The translations under genes and the position numbers were made by a program. A stretch of DNA of 64,000 nt from NCBI RefSeq assembly GCF_006864135.1, contig NZ_SADV01000014.1, positions 1 to 64,000 of the forward strand, read 5' to 3'. Below are positions 35,129 to 43,801 of this stretch, piece by piece. Within the stretch, counting starts at the first letter, position 1. Every line of letters begins with the position of its first letter. The notes beneath the pieces were generated by a model. That model had not been told where the DNA came from, did no database searches, and was given only the letters and a program-made list of their open reading frames with translations. The stretch comes from Lysinibacillus sphaericus (lineage in GTDB: Bacteria > Bacillota > Bacilli > Bacillales_A > Planococcaceae).

Positions 35129-35911
35129 ATGAAAAAACAAGCTTTAGCTTTAGCTGTAACATTGATCTTGGGATTAGGTGTATGTGCTAGTCCATCATTT
35201 GCTAAGGACACAATTTCTTTTAGGCCATTCGATATGTTATGGGGAATCTCGAAAATTTACAATTTATCTTTAGGAGATTTTGAGCCACTGGATGAGACAG
35301 ACTCGACATGGTTTTATCCAGAGCAAAATTTAAAAGTAGTAGAGCCGGAAATTGATAGTTCGTTGAAAGATCAGCATTTCGTTGAGGCCGGGGATACATT
35401 ATTTTCAATTGCTCGTGTAAACGGAGTGTCAGTGCAAGAATTAAAGGAATGGAATAACCTTTCATCTGATTTAATTTATGTAGGTGAAACATTAGCTATC
35501 AAAGCATCAGCGGCAAAACCTAAAACTGCCGAAAGCAAAACTACAAAGGTAGCAACGACACCAAGTAAAAAGAAAGTAACGACATCAAGCACAAACACAG
35601 TGAGTGCTCCAACGAATACGGGCAAAACGTTAACAATGCGAGCAACTGCCTATACAGCGTATTGTGAAGGATGTTCGGGGGTGACAGCGAACGGAACAGA
35701 TATCAGATCGAATCCGAACTTAAAGGTAATTGCTGTAGATCCGCGTGTAATTCCTCTTGGTACAAGAGTTTGGGTTGAAGGTTACGGAGAAGCAATCGCG
35801 GCAGATACTGGCGGAGCGATAAAAGGTAATAAAATTGATGTATTTATTCCTACTGAGGGACAAGCTCGTCAGTGGGGCGTCAAACATGTAACTGTAAAAA
35901 TTTTAAATTAA
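35129..35911 (+). CDS. Secreted LysM and 3D-domain cell-wall hydrolase
   Basis: A 260-residue exported protein. Signal peptide at residues 1 to about 25 (KKQALALAVTLILGLG, cleavage after SFA). A degenerate LysM-like segment follows (PFDMLWGISKIYNLSLGDF), then a clear LysM at about 88-128 (EAGDTLFSIARVNGVSVQEL). After a Thr/Ser/Lys-rich linker comes the 3D domain at about 175-258 with VIAVDPRVIPLGTRVWVEG, AADTGGAIKG and DVF carrying the three aspartates. Members such as YocH are muralytic enzymes acting on peptidoglycan. A GGAGG site precedes the ATG. Confidence 0.88.
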   Translation: MKKQALALAVTLILGLGVCASPSFAKDTISFRPFDMLWGISKIYNLSLGDFEPLDETDSTWFYPEQNLKVVEPEIDSSLKDQHFVEAGDTLFSIARVNGVSVQELKEWNNLSSDLIYVGETLAIKASAAKPKTAESKTTKVATTPSKKKVTTSSTNTVSAPTNTGKTLTMRATAYTAYCEGCSGVTANGTDIRSNPNLKVIAVDPRVIPLGTRVWVEGYGEAIAADTGGAIKGNKIDVFIPTEGQARQWGVKHVTVKILN

Positions 35912-35921
35912 TGTAAGTTAG

Positions 35922-35958
35922 AGGGTATCTTCGTAGGTTAGAGATATCCTTTTATTTT
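35922..35958 (+). terminator. Terminator after the LysM-3D gene
   Basis: AGGGTATCT and AGATATCCT form a stem, followed by TTTATTTT. Confidence 0.6.
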
Positions 35959-36095
35959 GCATTTTTTTAAGAATCAACATGGATTAAAAGCCTAGTGTAC
36001 AAGTTTACTTTGTACCAATAATTCACAAAATTCTCAGCAAAATTGCATAAGTGGAAGGAATGTTGGCAACCATCTGAAATAGAGGAGGTATTTTT

Positions 36096-36647
36096 ATGAA
36101 AAGAATGAGCTTAATAATTATTTCTTTATTAGTATTTGTCGGTGGTTGTAGCTTCTTTGAAAAGAAGGAGCAAAAAGTGGCAGTTAACGCAAGTTCAGGA
36201 CCAACTGCAACTGCGAAAGTAATTGGTAAAAATAATGAAAGCTATGGCAATGCATATTTTGAGGAAGAGGATAATGGGGTTAAGGTGACACTCGCGCTAT
36301 CAGGATTGCCACCCGGAACTCACGGCATTCATATCCATGCAGTTGGGAAGTGTGAACCACCAACATTTGAATCAGCAGGTCCGCATTTTAATCCGACGCA
36401 TAAAGAGCATGGGAAGCTTAATCCTAAGGGATACCATTTAGGGGATCTTCCAAATTTAGAAGTTGGAGAAGATGGTAAAGTGGATATGAATTTCTTAGCT
36501 GAAGGGCAAACATTAGAAAAAAATGCGGCCAATTCATTGTTACGTGATGGAGGTACTACATTAATCATTCATGAATCTGAGGATGATTATAAAACAGATC
36601 CTTCCGGTAATTCTGGTGCTAGAATTGCTTGTGGCATTATTCAATAA
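36096..36647 (+). CDS. sodC: Cu/Zn superoxide dismutase-family lipoprotein
   Basis: A 183-residue lipoprotein with lipobox VGGC. The SOD core is complete by inspection: the [10 protein letters not shown] pair of copper histidines and first cysteine, the bridging histidine in AGPHFNP, zinc ligands in HKEHG and GYHLGDLPN, the last copper histidine in LIIHESEDD and the active-site arginine in GARIACG with the second cysteine. It would dismutate superoxide outside the membrane. Bacillus YojM has lost a copper ligand as I recall, whereas here all appear present, so activity is plausible. GGAGG precedes the ATG. Confidence 0.88.
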   Translation: MKRMSLIIISLLVFVGGCSFFEKKEQKVAVNASSGPTATAKVIGKNNESYGNAYFEEEDNGVKVTLALSGLPPGTHGIHIHAVGKCEPPTFESAGPHFNPTHKEHGKLNPKGYHLGDLPNLEVGEDGKVDMNFLAEGQTLEKNAANSLLRDGGTTLIIHESEDDYKTDPSGNSGARIACGIIQ

Positions 36648-36660
36648 GGGAAATGAACCG

Positions 36661-36700
36661 ACTGTATCTGAAGTAAAGCACTTTAGATACAGTATTTTTG
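36661..36700 (+). terminator. Terminator of sodC
   Basis: ACTGTATCT and AGATACAGT form a stem with inner AAG/CTT pairs, followed by ATTTTTGTTTT. Confidence 0.75.
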
Positions 36701-36750
36701 TTTTGGGGGTAAAAGTCGACAATATTTTGATTCATTAAAAAAGAATGGTA

Positions 36751-36790
36751 AGCCGGAACGGAAATCAACCCCACGTGATGATGATGAGTA
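36751..36790 (-). repeat. Family 1 repeat end fragment
   Basis: GCCGGAACGGAAATCAACCC matches the first module of family 1 in reverse, followed by a degenerate end. Confidence 0.5.
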
Positions 36791-37071
36791 TTCCTCTTAT
36801 AAAAGAAGAATTAAACGGTCATTTTGATCATAAACCATACATTTTTTATACATACGGAAACTGAAAAAGTTTTCGTAAAAAAGAATTTAATAGTTTAGTG
36901 TAGATAAAATCAGTGTGAGTGAGTTATTAATAAACTCCGGGAATAATAGGTATTTAAGAAAAATAGTATAATTATAAAAGACTGAATTTACAATAAATAG
37001 ATTGACATTATTATACTAAATTTGATAATTTTAAATAGATTCTTATTTTTAACCAAAGGGGGAAGGTTACT

Positions 37072-38064
37072 ATGAAGAAAAAACAATTCAGGTTATTAAT
37101 GCTATTAAGTGCTTTTGCGCTACTGATTTTAGCTGCATGTAGTTCTGATAGCGGAACAGGTTCAAAGGACTCGAATAAAGGAGATTCGGCATCATCTGAC
37201 AAGCCTAAATTTCTGAACTTATTAACAGGGGGAACGCAAGGTACTTACTATGCATTAGGTGGAACGTTTGCTGATTTCATTTCTAAAGAAACAGGCATTA
37301 AAACAACTGCTGAAGTATCTCAAGCATCGGCTGCCAACATGACGGCTTTGCAAGATGGTAAAGGTGAAATTGCATTTGTTCAATCGGATATTGCTTACTA
37401 CGCTACTGAAGGGAAATTTATGTTTGATGGCAAAAAAATCGATTCAATTGCTGCTTTAGGTGCACTTTATCCAGAAACAGTACAATTAGTAACGACTGAA
37501 GCATCAGGCATTAAATCATACGCTGATTTAAAAGGGAAAAAGGTTTCTGTAGGTGCGCCAGGTTCTGGAACTTACGCAAATGCTGAACAATTACTTGAAA
37601 TTCATGGTTTAACAATGGATGATATCAAAGCGCAAAACCTTGATTTCGGTGAGTCTACTGACGGTCTTCAATCAGGCCAAATTGATGCAGCGTTTATTAC
37701 TGCGGGTACGCCAACAGGTGCTGTTGAGGCATTAAATGCAACAACTAAAGTGAATATTATCGGTATGGATGCTGGCAAAGCAGATGAGTTAATCGCTAAA
37801 TATCCTTACTATGCAAAAGATACAGTAACGAAAGGTACGTATGGTATTGCAAATGATACTGAAACAGTTTCAGTACTGGCGATGCTAGCGGTGAAAAAAG
37901 ATCTTCCGGAAGATGTTGTTTATTCGATGACGAAAGCTATTTATGATAACTCGGGTAAAATTTCCCATGCTAAAGGGCAGTTTATCAAAGCGAAGACAGG
38001 TTTAGAGGGTATTAGTATTGATGTTCACCCAGGTGCTCAAAAATACTTCGATGAAAAGAAATAA
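37072..38064 (+). CDS. TRAP transporter solute-binding lipoprotein, TAXI family
   Basis: A 330-residue substrate-binding lipoprotein: lipobox LAAC at about residue 23, a Ser/Asp/Lys-rich linker, then LLTGGTQGTYYALGGTFADF, the conserved start of TAXI proteins, followed by EIAFVQSDIAYYA and SVGAPGSGTYANAEQLLE. It captures a carboxylate-type solute (glutamate or C4-dicarboxylate have been proposed for relatives) for the fused TRAP permease encoded at 39082-41121. GGGGGAAGG precedes the ATG. A terminator and a 340-base repeat separate it from the next gene. Confidence 0.9.
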   Translation: MKKKQFRLLMLLSAFALLILAACSSDSGTGSKDSNKGDSASSDKPKFLNLLTGGTQGTYYALGGTFADFISKETGIKTTAEVSQASAANMTALQDGKGEIAFVQSDIAYYATEGKFMFDGKKIDSIAALGALYPETVQLVTTEASGIKSYADLKGKKVSVGAPGSGTYANAEQLLEIHGLTMDDIKAQNLDFGESTDGLQSGQIDAAFITAGTPTGAVEALNATTKVNIIGMDAGKADELIAKYPYYAKDTVTKGTYGIANDTETVSVLAMLAVKKDLPEDVVYSMTKAIYDNSGKISHAKGQFIKAKTGLEGISIDVHPGAQKYFDEKK

Positions 38065-38133
38065 CGGAACATTTGGGTTTGGATTTTACCAAACTAGAGC
38101 TTATAGTGAGTAAAAAGTTATTTTCTTAATACG

Positions 38134-38171
38134 AAGAGGCTCGGATTGCGTAAAGATTCGAGTCTCTTTTC
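38134..38171 (+). terminator. Terminator after the TAXI binding-protein gene
   Basis: AGAGGCTCG and CGAGTCTCT form a stem followed by TTTCTT. Its presence would make the binding protein more abundant than the permease. Confidence 0.65.
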
Positions 38172-38210
38172 TTCCATTAAGTATAAGTCGTGAGTAATGG
38201 CGAATAGCTT

Positions 38211-38552
38211 TAACTTCTTTCAGCGGGTATTCAAACACCTGTACCTGTCGCTTCGCTTTTGGTACAAAAGACATTCGCTGAAATAAAGGAACTCAGTCTA
38301 AGAACGCCTCGTCCTGCGGCAATTTAACTGTGCGAAAGCGAAGCGACAGCAACAAGGTTTTTTTCTGTGCGAAAGCGAAGCGACAGCAAGCAACAAGGTT
38401 TTTTTCTGTGCGAAAGCGAAGCGACAGCAACAACGACTGAGTGACCAACATCATGCTGCTGACGCTGCGTTAGCACTACGCTTTCGCGCAAAAAACATTT
38501 GTTGGTCTAAACTCCGGCGGATGTCACTGAATTATGCCAGGGCATAATTGAT
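38211..38552 (+). repeat. Family 2 modular repeat, full copy
   Basis: Starts TAACTTCTTTCAGCGGGT, has GAAATAAAGGAACTCAGTCT, CGTCCTGCGGCAATTTAACT, GTGCGAAAGCGAAGCGACAG units, CGACTGAGTGACCAACATCA and ends GCCAGGGCATAATTGAT. It lies inside the TRAP operon between the binding protein and the DUF1850 gene. Confidence 0.8.
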
Positions 38553-38569
38553 GTGGGGGAACAGATGCA

Positions 38570-39085
38570 GTGCGAAAGAGAACATTAATCATTGTTTTAG
38601 CTTTTTTATGTATTTGCTTTAGTCTAGTCATTTTTCTTCCTCTTCAAAAGGTACTCGCATTTACGGAAACACGTATAAATGATCCGATAGTGCATTATAT
38701 ACCACTGACAACTGAGGATACATTTGAAATTAGATATACTCACTCTATCCATAAAACGGATGTACTCGAACATTATAAATGCATAGATGGAACACGTATT
38801 CAAATGTTAGGGATGGAGTATGAAAGTTTAGCAATCGGCATGCCAAGCTATGCAGAAAAAGATCAAACATTAACAGAACGCAATGGTAAATATTTTTTGC
38901 AGTTTGACAATGAAGTCATTGAAAATTTTACGATCTATATTGGCGATTTGGATTTAGACCTTGTATTAGCTTACGAGAATTATGAATACGATTTAAAAAA
39001 AGGCTTACAAAGGGGAAAATCCTATTTATTTGAGGTGAAGCGTTTATCGCTTTATGAACAATGGAAAGGAGTAAGGATGAAATGA
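38570..39085 (+). CDS. DUF1850 protein of TRAP-TAXI locus
   Basis: A 171-residue protein with one N-terminal hydrophobic segment (residues 5-25, LIIVLAFLCICFSLVIFLPL) and an exported domain with FEIRYTHSIHKTDVLEHYK, the conserved block of DUF1850. Genes of this family sit between TAXI binding proteins and fused TRAP permeases in Bacilli and proteobacteria; the role is probably accessory to uptake. Start GTG 38570 with GGGGGA upstream. Its stop overlaps the permease start (ATGA). Confidence 0.85.
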   Translation: MRKRTLIIVLAFLCICFSLVIFLPLQKVLAFTETRINDPIVHYIPLTTEDTFEIRYTHSIHKTDVLEHYKCIDGTRIQMLGMEYESLAIGMPSYAEKDQTLTERNGKYFLQFDNEVIENFTIYIGDLDLDLVLAYENYEYDLKKGLQRGKSYLFEVKRLSLYEQWKGVRMK

Positions 39086-41121
39086 CGACACAGCATACAT
39101 CGAACGACGAAGTAAAAAAAGAAGAATTCGAACAAATATCAGCTGAAGAGCAACAAGCGATACTTGAGAAATATGATATTGAATCCAATGTCCGAACGGT
39201 ATCGGGCATTATGAAGCATGTCATTTTCTTTGGATTACTAGCGTTTTCATTGTTCCAGCTTTACACGGCAATTAAAGGCCAATTCCCAGCGCAAATTCAG
39301 CGTACGATACATTTAGGTTTTGGTTTGACCCTAATTTTCTTGCTATTCCCTGCTCGAAAAAAAGCAGCAAAGAATAAAATAGCGTGGTTCGATTATATTT
39401 TAGCGGTATTATCCATTGTTGTAGGTTCGTATTGGACAATGAATTATACAGAGCTTGTTAATAGTAACGGTACTATTACGCAAACAGATTTTATTGTAGG
39501 TCTTATAGCTGTCGTGTTGGTGCTTGAAGCAGCCCGTCGTGCAGTAGGTATACCGATTACCATCATTGCTATATGTTTCTTAATATATGCCTATTTCGGA
39601 CCATATTTCCCGGATTTTATGGCGCACAGAGGGCAAGATATTGAGAGTATTGTTAATCTCATGTATTTTACGACAGATGGGATTTTTGGAACACCAATTA
39701 GTGTTTCAGCCACATTTATTTTTGTATTTTTGCTTTTTGGAGCATTCCTTGTCAAAACAGGTGTTGGCCAATACTTTAATGATTTAGCGGTATCTCTTGC
39801 GGGTAAATTAATTGGTGGTCCTGCAAAAGTGGCAGTTTTTTCTAGTGCACTTCAAGGTACGATTTCAGGAAGCTCTGTAGCGAATGTTGTAACATCTGGA
39901 TCATATACGATTCCAATGATGAAAAAGCTTGGGTACCGTAAAGAGTTTGCAGGTGCGGTTGAGGCAGCGGCATCTACGGGTGGGCAGTTAATGCCTCCGA
40001 TTATGGGTGCGGCAGCGTTTTTAATGGTTGAATTTATCGGTCGTGGAATAACGTATTGGGATATTGCGAAGGCGGCGGCGATACCTGCATTGCTTTATTT
40101 TACAGGTATTTGGATTATGACTCACTTCGAAGCGAAACGTGTAGGTTTAAAAGGCTTACGTGATGATCAAATGCCAAATCGTCGAGAGGTATTTAAGAAA
40201 ATTTACCTTCTATTACCGATAATCTCTATCATCGTTTTAATGTTAACAGGTACACCAGTCATGCATGCAGCGCTTTACGGTATTCTTATTTCTATTGGCG
40301 TTGCTATGTTTAATAAGGAAACACGTTTAAAACCAATGGATATTATTGATGCATTAGTTGAAGGGGCTCGTACAGCACTTGGTGTTGTAGCGGCAACAGC
40401 TTGTGCGGGTATTATCGTAGGTGTTGTTGTGAAAACGGGTCTAGGCTTAAGTTTAGCTAATAGTTTAGTGGAATTAGCTGGTGGTAGTATTATTTTAACG
40501 CTAATTTTTGTGATGATTGCTTCCCTAATTCTTGGGATGGGAGCTCCGACAACAGCGAACTATGTAATTACATCAACAATTGCTGCTCCTGCGATCGTAG
40601 CATTATTATCACCGAATACACCACAGGAGTTAGTACCAGTAGTTGTGTTATTATCGGCACACTTCTTTGTATTCTACTTTGGTATTATTGCCGATATAAC
40701 CCCGCCTGTTGCACTTGCAGCTTTTGCGGCTTCGGGAATCTCTGGTGGAGACCCAATTAAAACAGGTGTAAACTCAGCGAAGCTTGCGATTGCAGCATTT
40801 ATTATTCCGTATATGATTGTATTTTCACCGGCATTACTAATGATTGATACAACTATACCTGAAATTATATGGGTAGTAATCACGGCCATTACAGGAATGG
40901 TAGCGATAGGTGCGGGAGTAATCGGTTTCTGGTATCGCAAATTGCTTTGGTTTGAGCGCATTATTGCCATTGCAGCTGGTTTACTACTTATCTATCCAGA
41001 AAAATTCTCGGATTGGGCTGGTTTGGCAATCTTTATTGTTATGTTTGTTATTCAATATGTAACGCAACATAAAGGTAACGGTGATGGCGATCAAAAAAGT
41101 AAAACGAGCGCTATAGCTTAA
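39082..41121 (+). CDS. Fused TRAP transporter permease (DctQM, 4TM/12TM)
   Basis: A 679-residue permease with about 16-18 helices. The N-terminal part equals the small DctQ subunit; the rest is the DctM-type large subunit, with VFSSALQGTISGSSVANVVT, GQLMPPIMGAAAFLMVEF and GMGAPTTANYVITSTIAAPA as conserved blocks. With the TAXI binding protein it performs sodium-driven uptake of an organic acid. I use ATG 39082, which overlaps the DUF1850 stop and has AAGGAG ten bases ahead; ATG 39061 is an alternative. Confidence 0.9.
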   Translation: MTTQHTSNDEVKKEEFEQISAEEQQAILEKYDIESNVRTVSGIMKHVIFFGLLAFSLFQLYTAIKGQFPAQIQRTIHLGFGLTLIFLLFPARKKAAKNKIAWFDYILAVLSIVVGSYWTMNYTELVNSNGTITQTDFIVGLIAVVLVLEAARRAVGIPITIIAICFLIYAYFGPYFPDFMAHRGQDIESIVNLMYFTTDGIFGTPISVSATFIFVFLLFGAFLVKTGVGQYFNDLAVSLAGKLIGGPAKVAVFSSALQGTISGSSVANVVTSGSYTIPMMKKLGYRKEFAGAVEAAASTGGQLMPPIMGAAAFLMVEFIGRGITYWDIAKAAAIPALLYFTGIWIMTHFEAKRVGLKGLRDDQMPNRREVFKKIYLLLPIISIIVLMLTGTPVMHAALYGILISIGVAMFNKETRLKPMDIIDALVEGARTALGVVAATACAGIIVGVVVKTGLGLSLANSLVELAGGSIILTLIFVMIASLILGMGAPTTANYVITSTIAAPAIVALLSPNTPQELVPVVVLLSAHFFVFYFGIIADITPPVALAAFAASGISGGDPIKTGVNSAKLAIAAFIIPYMIVFSPALLMIDTTIPEIIWVVITAITGMVAIGAGVIGFWYRKLLWFERIIAIAAGLLLIYPEKFSDWAGLAIFIVMFVIQYVTQHKGNGDGDQKSKTSAIA

Positions 41122-41238
41122 GTAATAGGTAAAAAGGGCTTACTCATGTTCTAGGTTAGTAAGTACTTTGCATGTTTACGAGGCGATGGAAGCGTGCAAT
41201 GTATAAAGAACACTTTTTTATAAGTCTTACCAAGAAGG

Positions 41239-41268
41239 GAGATGTATCGAAATGATACATCTCTTTTT
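41239..41268 (+). terminator. Terminator of the TRAP operon
   Basis: AGATGTATC and GATACATCT enclose GAAAT and are followed by CTTTTTC. Confidence 0.75.
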
Positions 41269-41413
41269 CTGATTAACTCCGAATTCAATCTAAAAAGTAG
41301 ATGGTTTTTATACTTTTTATGCATAAGGAGCATCGTTTATTGTTTTTTTACAAAGGTCATTGTATAATTCTTTTATCAGAAAATTCAATTAAATAAAAAG
41401 GAGGGATGATTAA

Positions 41414-41557
41414 ATGAAAAATTTGTTTAACTCAAAATTTGAAACATATTTAATGGATCAGGAACTGGAGCTTAATATGGAAGAGGAAAAAAATGAGGAG
41501 CAACTATCGATGGTGCATTATGATGAATATCCAGAAGGTTTTTTTACAAGTTTATAA
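41414..41557 (+). CDS. 47-residue acidic peptide gene
   Basis: ATG 41414 is preceded by AAGGAGGG eight bases upstream, and a very strong terminator follows ten bases after the stop. The peptide is polar and strongly acidic in its centre (ELNMEEEKNEEQ) and ends HYDEYPEGFFTSL. No signal peptide or membrane helix. It is bounded as a complete transcription unit, so it is likely real, but I recognise no family. Its size and acidity would suit a small regulator or antirepressor; that is only a guess. Confidence 0.6.
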   Translation: MKNLFNSKFETYLMDQELELNMEEEKNEEQLSMVHYDEYPEGFFTSL

Positions 41558-41567
41558 TAAATATTTG

Positions 41568-41626
41568 AAGGACTGTGCTAAAGGTAGAAATAACTTTTAA
41601 CACAGTCCTTCGTTTTTTTTTTTTTT
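41568..41626 (+). terminator. Strong terminator after the acidic peptide gene
   Basis: AAGGACTGTG and CACAGTCCTT with inner TTAAA pairs, followed by 14 T. Confidence 0.85.
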
Positions 41627-41663
41627 CAGAAAAATTGAAAGTGATATTTGTACCCATATAAAA

Positions 41664-41855
41664 GTTGACCTTCGTTCCGACTGGGCGATTTCTTGGAGAT
41701 CAGCAATAGAGGAAGAAGGCTAAAACCATCACGTCCTGTGATAATGCCTTCGACCAACACCGTGTTGGCCCGAGACGCAGCGAAGCGAAGTGGCTCACCG
41801 AACGCTCTCAGGAAAGCGCCCAGTTGGAACGGAAATCAACCCACACGTTATGGTC
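41664..41855. repeat. Rearranged family 1 repeat with two like ends
   Basis: The left edge GTTGACCTTCGTTCCGACTG and the right edge CAGTTGGAACGGAAATCAAC are inverted versions of the same end module, with the AATAGAGGAAGAAGGCTAAA and CAACACCGTGTTGG blocks between them in inverted orientation. It looks like a recombinant of two copies. It ends 70 bases before the peptidase start. Confidence 0.65.
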
Positions 41856-41925
41856 ATTAGCCTCTTTTTTTTACGAAATAGTTTGCTGTATAATGGGAAA
41901 CAACAATGCGTATAGAGGTGTAGTT

Positions 41926-43041
41926 ATGTCAAATGCTGTAATGTTAGAAGAGAAAATTTATCAATGGTTTGATCATTTTCATAAATACCCCGAAGTGAGT
42001 TGGAAGGAATATGAAACTACTAAAAAAATAGCGTCGATTTTAGATGAGTTAAACGTATCCTATCGATTGTTAGGGGATGTTCCAGGGCTAATTGCGGAAA
42101 TTGGTACAGGTGATGGAATTGTTGCTGTACGTGCAGATATAGATGCTTTGTGGCAAGAAGTGGATGGGAAATGGCAAGCGAACCATTCGTGTGGGCATGA
42201 TGCAAATATCACAATGGTGCTTGGTGCTTTATTACTGCTGAAAGATCGACCATTGCAACATCGCGTTCGTTTTATTTTCCAGCCTGCTGAAGAACTTGGG
42301 AATGGAGCTTGTGCAGCCTTTGAACGCGGAGCAGTTGAAGGCGTATCGCATTTGTTTGGTGTTCATTTAAGACCAATTGAAGAGCTACCACTTGGCAAGG
42401 TGTCACCTGCTATCCATCATGGTGCGGCATATTTTTTAGAAGGAACAATACGAGGTACTGATGCCCATGGTGCTAGACCTCATCAAGGTAAAAATGCAAT
42501 CGATGTTATTATGGCCGTACAACAAATGCTCAATAGCATACATTTATCACCTTTCGAGCCTCATTCGGCAAAGTTAACGAAGATTGTTGCAGATGGTGGT
42601 AGTACGAATATTATTCCAGGTACTGCGAGCTTCTCTATGGATATTCGCGCGCAACGGAATAACCAACTAGAAGTGCTTCGTAGTCGTATTGAGTTTGGCT
42701 TAATATCGATCAAGCAACAGTTTGAGATTGATATGGAATGGGAATGGTTAGATTTCACACCTGGCGCAGAGGTTTCTTCAGTTGCCGCAAGTATGGCTAA
42801 AGACGCAATTATTGAAACGCTTGGAGAAACGCATCTAGCAGGGGAAATAACAACGCCTGGAAGTGACGATTTTCATTTTTACACAGTTAAAAAACCTGAA
42901 TTAAAAGCAACAATGATTGGGATTGGTGCCGACTTAACTCCAGGATTACATCATCCAAAAATGACTTTTGAACGAAATGCACTAATTGATGCTGCAAAGG
43001 TACTTGCTTGTGTGCTAGAAAAAAAACCTGAATATGAATAA
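41926..43041 (+). CDS. M20-family amidohydrolase/peptidase
   Basis: A 371-residue metal-dependent amidohydrolase of the M20D group. VRADIDALWQ, HSCGHDANITMVLGA (metal-binding Cys/His, Asp), FQPAEELGNGA (Glu pair) and a C-terminal GLHHPKMTF histidine are all present; GTDAHGARPHQGKNAID starts the dimerisation domain. Members deacylate N-acyl amino acids or split aromatic/indole conjugates; the substrate is not predictable. I use ATG 41926 because GAGGTG is eight bases ahead, dropping 34 residues of a longer frame that runs into a repeat. Confidence 0.86.
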   Translation: MSNAVMLEEKIYQWFDHFHKYPEVSWKEYETTKKIASILDELNVSYRLLGDVPGLIAEIGTGDGIVAVRADIDALWQEVDGKWQANHSCGHDANITMVLGALLLLKDRPLQHRVRFIFQPAEELGNGACAAFERGAVEGVSHLFGVHLRPIEELPLGKVSPAIHHGAAYFLEGTIRGTDAHGARPHQGKNAIDVIMAVQQMLNSIHLSPFEPHSAKLTKIVADGGSTNIIPGTASFSMDIRAQRNNQLEVLRSRIEFGLISIKQQFEIDMEWEWLDFTPGAEVSSVAASMAKDAIIETLGETHLAGEITTPGSDDFHFYTVKKPELKATMIGIGADLTPGLHHPKMTFERNALIDAAKVLACVLEKKPEYE

Positions 43042-43345
43042 CGATAGCGAGAGGGAGCTATATCAAAAGTGCAAAATTTTTTTGATATATTTCCTTTTTA
43101 TTTTGTTTTTTATCGAAATATATGAATATTTCGTATCGTCTATAATCGCTATTTGAAAGCGTTTTATTGCGCAAAAATAGTCGAAATAGCTCGAGAAGCA
43201 TAAAATTTTTGCGTTGACTTTTAATTTTTCGAATATTATGCTAAAAAACATAAAAAAATATTTGCGTCTTAGAAAAGTTGAAAAGGGGATAGGTGCAAAA
43301 AAGGGGATGGAATGATAAAAAAGGAGAGTGCTAGTTGGGCACTTT
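43042..43345. other. Intergenic AT-rich region
   Basis: Holds a cre-like motif TTGAAAGCGTTTTAT at about 43154-43168 with one mismatch to the consensus, and no gene. It probably was the promoter region of the decayed antiporter gene that follows. Confidence 0.35.
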
Positions 43346-43640
43346 CTAATTTATGGAATTATGATTATAACTATGCTTATTACGGTAGTAGTATTAGGGC
43401 AAAGTCCTCACGTTTCATTTATTGGTTGAACAACTGTAGCAGCAATTGTTGCTAAAATGCATGGACTTAAATGGATGGAATTTGAGGAAATGATGTAAAA
43501 AGGGTATACGCTAGCTTTACCTGCCATTGTCATTATTATTTTAGTAGGATTAACTATCGGAGCATGGATCGGTAATAGAGTCGGCGTAACAATGATTTAT
43601 TAAGGCTAAAATTAATTTCTCCAGCATGGTTCTAAGTAAC
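43346..43640 (+). pseudogene. Relic of an NhaC-type Na+/H+ antiporter gene
   Basis: One frame, interrupted by TGA and TAA codons, reads LIYGIMIITMLITVVVLGQS, TTVAAIVAKMHGLKWMEFEE and ALPAIVIIILVGLTIGAWIG, then NRVGVTMIY; a frameshift later gives KLISPAWF. This is the N-terminal region of NhaC/MleN antiporters (GTWI..GTVPTMIYYGLKLISP in the family). The remaining three quarters are missing. The gene is dead. Confidence 0.75.
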
Positions 43641-43801
43641 AATTATGCTGTTATCGCAAGGGTTTATTAAAAAGAGATTTTATCATTATTATTTTAACGA
43701 AGACATTTAATTTTGATATATAACAACAGCTAGGTAAAGAAAAACTAGATTTAGTTTTCTTTTAATTGGCAACATTAAGTGTTTTTAGAAAGGATAAAAA
43801 A

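Noticed and set aside
34946-35140. Minus-strand 64-codon frame upstream of the LysM-3D gene
   Set aside because: Lies in an AT-rich promoter region, without start signals, and overlaps the start of a solid gene on the other strand.
43154-43168. Second cre site TTGAAAGCGTTTTAT
   Set aside because: One mismatch at a conserved position and it would control only a dead nhaC relic.
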